This document shows, piece by piece, positions 5,281 through 9,460 of a stretch of 9,460 bases of DNA. The DNA is from Thiotrichales bacterium HSG1 (GTDB lineage Bacteria; Pseudomonadota; Gammaproteobacteria; Beggiatoales; Beggiatoaceae). The stretch spans positions 1 to 9,460 of the forward strand of contig JAUCGN010000061.1 in the NCBI GenBank assembly GCA_030378125.1. Reading direction: 5' to 3'. How positions within the stretch are numbered: position 1 is the stretch's first letter; the number at the start of each line of letters is the position of its first letter. The notes beneath the pieces are model-generated. The model made no database searches and was not told the origin of the DNA. It worked only from the letters and a program-made list of their open reading frames with translations. The position numbers and the translations under genes were made by a program.

Positions 5281-8259
5281 TTAATTTAAATAATGCTTAA
5301 TTTTTATGAATTTAACAAGATTTTCATAATTCAATTGATTAGTAATATAACAACCTTGAATAAAATCACATTTATGGTCTTGTAAAAAATTTAATTGTTC
5401 TTTGGTTTCTAATCCACAGCCTATCACCTTGATATTTAACTTATGAGCTAATGCAATTATAGTTTGTATTAATATAGTATCATAATTATCGGCGGTAATG
5501 TTATGGATAAAAAATGGGTCTATTTTGATAATATCGATAGGTAATTGACGCAATGTATGTAAAGAACCCCAATTTGAACCAAAGTTATCTATTGCTATTT
5601 GAGTTCCTAAATTTTCTAATTTAGCTAAATTATTTGCTGTTTCCGGCAGATTTTTTAAAAAAGCTTCTTCATCAATCTCTAAGATTAAATGATTTGGCGA
5701 TAAGTTAAATTTTTGTAACGCTTCTTGTATAATTTCAGCAATATCATTAGTTTTTAACTGATAGGCCGAAAGTTTTACCGAAATTTGTAAATAATCTAAG
5801 TTATTACTTTGTAGTTTTTGTAATTGCTGAATTGCGGTACTCAACCACCATTTCAAAATAGAAACAACCAATCCATATTTTTCTGCCGACCCTAAAAATT
5901 GTTCTGGAAACATAGATTCACTGTTTTGCCAACGTAACGATGTGCCGATTGCAACTAGTTTCTCCGATTTAAGTCCAATAATTGGTTGATAGCATAATTT
6001 AAATTCATCACGTTTTAAAGCATTACATAAAGAATCTTCAAGCAATGTATGTTCGATAAGTTGCGTATTCATTTGGTGAGTAAAAAATTGATAGGAATTA
6101 CGCCCACTTTCCTTGACTTGATACATTGCAACATCAGCATTTTTGAGCAAAGTTTCCACATCTTGACCATCACTTGGAAATAATGCTATCCCAATACTTC
6201 CAGCAATAGAAATTTTATGTTCAACAATAAAAAATGAATTGGATAAACTATGCAATAATCTTTCAGCAATATTTTTTACACATAAATATTCATCAAAATC
6301 ATTTATAATTATAGTAAATTCATCTCCACCTAATCTAGCTACAGTATCAAATTCACGCACTTCTTGTTGTAAGCGTTTGGAAACTTCTTGTAACAAAATA
6401 TCCCCAACCCTATGTCCTAAAGTGTCATTTACCTGTTTAAATCGATCCAAGTCAACAAACATAACTGCTAGTTTTTCTTTACGTTGTTTGGCAAATTGTA
6501 TTGCTTGAGATAGTCTTTCTACGAATAAAGCTCGATTAGGTAAGTTAGTTAAAGCGTCATGGTGAGCCTGATGCCAAATTAATTCTTCATCTTGTTTACG
6601 TTTAGTAATATTGCGAGATACCATTGCTATGCGAGTAACATCACCATGTTCATTAAACACCGGATAAATACTGTGATCGTACCAAATGTTATTCTTATCA
6701 CTTTCTTCAAACCTAACTGGTTGTTGATCTTTAACTATTTGCCTCAACATTTTCTTGCGTTTAGGAACTATTTGAGGGGCTACTAAATCACAAATTGGTT
6801 TACCAATAATTTTATCAGCACTTATTCCTAACCTTGCTGCTCCAGCTGGATTAATAATCACACAGGTGGTATCAAGCTCCATCATAATTATAGAATCAGT
6901 GGCTGCATTTAGGATCGCACTTAAAGTTTGAGTATTTTCTTCAAGTTTTTTTTCTGATATTTTGCGTTCAGTTATGTCTTGGGTGGTACTAAGAAAACGA
7001 ATTGGTTTACCATTATCAGAGCGAAATAATTTAGATATAACATGGAGATAACGAACACTATTATCAGGTCGAATAATACGAAATTCAATATCATAAGATT
7101 TATCAAAATGAATTGCTTGAGAAACAGAATTTTTTACCATTTGCCGATCTTCTGGATGAATGGCGTTTAGGAACTCATCATTGCTAACAATATGTTTATC
7201 TAACGGCCAATTTAGTATTTTTAAAGTTTCTTCAGATAAATAACGAGTATTGTTACAAATGTCCCAATCGCACTGACCCAACTTAGCAATTTTTTGAGTT
7301 TCAGACAGACGAGACTCACTGTTTCGCAAAGCTTGATTCATTTGTTCATGCTGAATGGCAGCTCCCAAAATATTAGCAGCAGTTTTAAATGCTTCAATAA
7401 TTATTGGCAACCATTCCTGTTCTTTGACACAATTATCATAACCTATATATCCCCACCATTTTTTTCCCACAAATAATGGCACAATTGCAATTGAACGAAT
7501 TTCTCTAACAATAAATAATTCAGATATTGATTTAGGAAAATTTTGCACGGAACCGTGGAACACTTGACCTTGAGATAAAATTTTAGTTAAAAATTCAAGA
7601 TGGGGAAAATAAGGAAAATTTTGGGTTAAATTGATTTGAGGTTTTATATTACTTGCAACCCATTCATAACGTGTACTACTTAACAAAACTCCTTTTTTAT
7701 CATAGTGATTTTCCGAAATATAAACCCGGCTGATAGACATGGTTCTACCTAGTCTAGATAACACTTCGGGAATTGGTTGGGACCATTTGCTACAAGTGAG
7801 AAAATTTTCAGCTGCAAAACTGACAGCTTCCAAAATATTATCTCTATAACGGGAAGCTTTTTCTGCCTGATATTTGGCTATTAATAATTGTTGTTTTTCT
7901 ATTTCAGATTCAATAATGGTCGGTAATAGTTCAATAAAATCATGGTTTATATCCTTAATTAAATAATCACTAGCTCCAAGTTTCATTGCCTCTACGGCAA
8001 TTTTTTCATCACCAGCTCCAGTGATCATAATGGTTGAAGTTTTGAAATTATCGGCTAAACTTTCTAATATTCGTAAACCACTCATATCAGGTAGATGATA
8101 ATCAACCGCAACTACATCATAATCTCCTTGGGTGATTTTACTTAATCCCTCTTTACCATCAGCCGCCACATCAACGATATAACCATGCTGTTCAAGTTGA
8201 GTTTGAACATAAGCAGCTGTCACTATATCATCTTCTATATATAGGATATTGCCAGACAT
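5281..8259 (-). CDS. Response-regulator diguanylate cyclase: REC-GAF-PAS-PAS-GGDEF-EAL (EAL degenerate)
   Basis: This 992-residue cytoplasmic signalling protein has no membrane segment. Domains in order: REC (about 3-118) with acidic pair D10/D11, phosphoacceptor D53, T80 and K102; a coiled linker; GAF (about 142-305, with IRSIAIVPLF and WWGYIGYDN); PAS/PAC (about 325-433, ending FLSTTQDITERK); a second PAS (about 444-554, ending VSRNITKRK); GGDEF (about 560-728); and EAL (about 735-985). The cyclase looks active: DLDRFKQVND, RLGGDEF with GGDEF at 644-648, and an inhibitory RxxD site at 635-638. In the EAL domain the EAL motif reads GTS (772-774), the NLS Asn is K829, the second Asp of DDFG is N892, and the Glu of EGVE is C948; E861, D891, K912 and Q968 remain. 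I expect synthesis, not hydrolysis, of c-di-GMP, gated by an unlinked histidine kinase plus GAF/PAS ligands. lpxK follows after 18 bp. The start has the usual REC N-terminus but no clear Shine-Dalgarno. Confidence 0.95.
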   Translation of the reverse strand: MSGNILYIEDDIVTAAYVQTQLEQHGYIVDVAADGKEGLSKITQGDYDVVAVDYHLPDMSGLRILESLADNFKTSTIMITGAGDEKIAVEAMKLGASDYLIKDINHDFIELLPTIIESEIEKQQLLIAKYQAEKASRYRDNILEAVSFAAENFLTCSKWSQPIPEVLSRLGRTMSISRVYISENHYDKKGVLLSSTRYEWVASNIKPQINLTQNFPYFPHLEFLTKILSQGQVFHGSVQNFPKSISELFIVREIRSIAIVPLFVGKKWWGYIGYDNCVKEQEWLPIIIEAFKTAANILGAAIQHEQMNQALRNSESRLSETQKIAKLGQCDWDICNNTRYLSEETLKILNWPLDKHIVSNDEFLNAIHPEDRQMVKNSVSQAIHFDKSYDIEFRIIRPDNSVRYLHVISKLFRSDNGKPIRFLSTTQDITERKISEKKLEENTQTLSAILNAATDSIIMMELDTTCVIINPAGAARLGISADKIIGKPICDLVAPQIVPKRKKMLRQIVKDQQPVRFEESDKNNIWYDHSIYPVFNEHGDVTRIAMVSRNITKRKQDEELIWHQAHHDALTNLPNRALFVERLSQAIQFAKQRKEKLAVMFVDLDRFKQVNDTLGHRVGDILLQEVSKRLQQEVREFDTVARLGGDEFTIIINDFDEYLCVKNIAERLLHSLSNSFFIVEHKISIAGSIGIALFPSDGQDVETLLKNADVAMYQVKESGRNSYQFFTHQMNTQLIEHTLLEDSLCNALKRDEFKLCYQPIIGLKSEKLVAIGTSLRWQNSESMFPEQFLGSAEKYGLVVSILKWWLSTAIQQLQKLQSNNLDYLQISVKLSAYQLKTNDIAEIIQEALQKFNLSPNHLILEIDEEAFLKNLPETANNLAKLENLGTQIAIDNFGSNWGSLHTLRQLPIDIIKIDPFFIHNITADNYDTILIQTIIALAHKLNIKVIGCGLETKEQLNFLQDHKCDFIQGCYITNQLNYENLVKFIKIKHYLN

Positions 8260-8695
8260 TATTTTATTAACTATTACCGAAATGTTTTTAATGAAAGAAT
8301 TATATAAATTAAATCAATATAGTATATTAACATAATATTAAAATGAATATCAAAAATGAATATATTAAAAATTTTCAAGCTATTGGTTTACAATCCAAAA
8401 ATTTGTTAAATGTTTGGGAAGATAATTTTTATATACAAATAGTTTATCTGTTGTGATTTTCAATATTTTACCCTCACTTCAGTTACCAAACAATTTTATT
8501 TTTTGAACTAGATTAGTTGTTGTATTATTGATACGAAAACCTACTTCATCATACTTCCTTCCAATTTTATTGTCACTTGTACTGTTAATTTTTTTTCACT
8601 TTGTGATATTATCATTGTCATTGGTTTTTCAATCCTTTATTTCGGTAATATTATTTCGCTTTTTTATCATATCGTCAACAATCAACACCCTTATA
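8260..8695. other. Divergent AT-rich spacer between the GGDEF/EAL gene and truA
   Basis: This 436-bp spacer should hold promoters for both flanking genes. It is rich in T and A runs and contains many chance TATA-like boxes, so I cannot assign a promoter. A 37-codon ORF (8343-8456) lies in it, listed separately. From 8528 the truA frame is open upstream of the true start; it would read as a very hydrophobic Phe/Leu/Ile/Ser stretch, which is what T-rich non-coding DNA gives. No structured RNA or clear inverted repeat is seen. Confidence 0.5.
8343..8456 (+). CDS. Possible 37-residue ORF, doubtful
   Basis: An ATG at 8343 opens 37 codons ending in TGA. The product would begin MNIKNEYIKNFQAIGLQSKN and contain one Trp. 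Composition is not obviously non-coding, but there is no ribosome binding site, no recognised family, and a frame this long is unremarkable by chance. I list it only because it is the sole ORF of note in the spacer upstream of truA. Confidence 0.15.
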   Translation: MNIKNEYIKNFQAIGLQSKNLLNVWEDNFYIQIVYLL

Positions 8696-9454
8696 ATGAG
8701 AATAGCACTAGGAGTTGAATATGCTGGAGATAACTTTTTTGGTTGGCAAGTACAACCACATCTTCGCAGTGTACAAGGTTGTGTTGAAACCGCTTTATCT
8801 AAAGTTGCGAATCATCCTGTCCGAATTATTTGTGCTGGCCGCACTGATACAGGAGTACATGCACTAGAACAGGTAATACATGCTGACGTACAAGTACAAC
8901 GTACAATTAATTCTTGGTTATTAGGTACTAACAGCAATTTACCAAGAGATATAAGTATATTATGGGTTAAGTCAGTTACTGAGAGTTTTCATGCTCGTTT
9001 TTCTGCTCAAGCTCGTTATTATCGATATATTATTTTTAATCGTCCAGTTAGACCAGCTATATTGTACAAAAAAGTAACATGGGAATTTAAACCATTAAAT
9101 GTTCAAGCAATGCAAATGGCAAGTAAATATTTAATAGGTACTCATGATTTTTCGTCTTATCGTGCAGTTGCTTGTCAGGCTTTTAGTCCAGTACGAACTA
9201 TTTTATCTTTGAAGGTTGAGCAAGTTGATGAAAGAATTATTATAGATGTTGCTGCTAATGGTTTCTTGCATCATATGGTACGTAATATTGCTGGAGTGTT
9301 AATTGCCATAGGACGTGGTGAGAAAGAAATTAATTGGGCGAATACTGTCTTGCAAGCTAAAGACAGAAGGGTTGGTGGAATAACAGCACCAGCAGATGGA
9401 TTATATTTAGTAAAAGTTGATTACCCACAATCTATTATGGGTATTCGAAAATAA
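8696..9454 (+). CDS. truA: tRNA pseudouridine(38-40) synthase TruA
   Basis: TruA isomerises uridines 38, 39 and 40 in the anticodon arm of many tRNAs to pseudouridine, acting as a homodimer in the cytoplasm. From the ATG at 8696 the product is 252 residues, close to the usual 250-270. Motifs: MRIALGVEYAGDNFFGWQ at the N-terminus, SVQGCVETAL, AGRTDTGVHA with catalytic D51 (E. coli D60), LPRDI, FHARFSAQARYYRY, GTHDFSSYRA, NGFLHHMVRNIAGVL, and APADGLYLV near the C-terminus. All core elements are intact. The frame is open back to a TTG at 8528, which would add a 56-residue hydrophobic leader. I reject it because TruA begins at MRIALGVEY and is a soluble enzyme. The chosen start lacks a visible Shine-Dalgarno, so translation may rely on a leaderless or unstructured start. 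No co-directional neighbour is seen in the window. Confidence 0.96.
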   Translation: MRIALGVEYAGDNFFGWQVQPHLRSVQGCVETALSKVANHPVRIICAGRTDTGVHALEQVIHADVQVQRTINSWLLGTNSNLPRDISILWVKSVTESFHARFSAQARYYRYIIFNRPVRPAILYKKVTWEFKPLNVQAMQMASKYLIGTHDFSSYRAVACQAFSPVRTILSLKVEQVDERIIIDVAANGFLHHMVRNIAGVLIAIGRGEKEINWANTVLQAKDRRVGGITAPADGLYLVKVDYPQSIMGIRK

Positions 9455-9460
9455 TTTATA

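Noticed and set aside
6239..7476. Plus-strand ORFs inside the GGDEF/EAL gene (6239-6508, 6592-6786, 7294-7476)
   Set aside because: They are antisense to a well-conserved multidomain gene, have odd composition and lack ribosome binding sites.
8692..8697. TATAAT overlapping the truA start codon as a promoter
   Set aside because: It overlaps the ATG, so it could not drive truA with a normal start. It is a chance match in AT-rich DNA.

Overview
This AT-rich window looks like chromosome from a Gram-negative gammaproteobacterium. The support is an LpxK (lipid A) homologue, an outer-membrane beta-barrel, HemJ, QueA, TruA, and a class II tRNA-Leu whose sequence closely resembles the E. coli tRNA-Leu(CAA). 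TAA, TAG and TGA all appear to serve as ordinary stops and Trp is read from TGG, so the standard code applies. Genus cannot be assigned from the sequence. I see no insertion sequence, CRISPR array or phage gene.

Layout from left to right. Positions 1-241 (minus) hold the N-terminal part of HemJ, cut by the window edge. Positions 300-890 (minus) encode a small secreted beta-barrel protein. Positions 891-1922 are a gene-poor kilobase. Inside it, about 1196-1490 is a sharply GC-rich, hairpin-rich island with no plausible ORF; it is my best candidate for an undescribed structured RNA. Next come two tandem small membrane-protein genes with good ribosome binding sites (1923-2075 and 2125-2265, plus). 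They are followed by a minus-strand gene for a Cys-rich conserved hypothetical protein (2368-3036) lying just downstream of a tRNA-Leu(CAA) gene (3069-3155, minus). queA (3318-4340, plus) runs tail-to-tail into lpxK (4303-5262, minus) with a 38-bp overlap.

lpxK is broken by one in-frame TGA at codon 135. Both sides stay in frame and well conserved. The gene lies 18 bp downstream of a 992-residue REC-GAF-PAS-PAS-GGDEF-EAL protein (5281-8259, minus), and the two probably form one transcript. The GGDEF domain keeps its active site and inhibitory site, while the EAL domain has lost at least four catalytic or metal-binding residues. The predicted output is therefore c-di-GMP synthesis or sensing, not breakdown. 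A 436-bp divergent AT-rich spacer separates it from truA (8696-9454, plus).

Most of the window is housekeeping: haem synthesis, queuosine and pseudouridine tRNA modification, lipid A, and a tRNA. The less ordinary items are the GC-rich RNA-like island, the nonsense codon in a normally essential gene, the half-dead GGDEF/EAL protein, and the pair of tiny membrane proteins.
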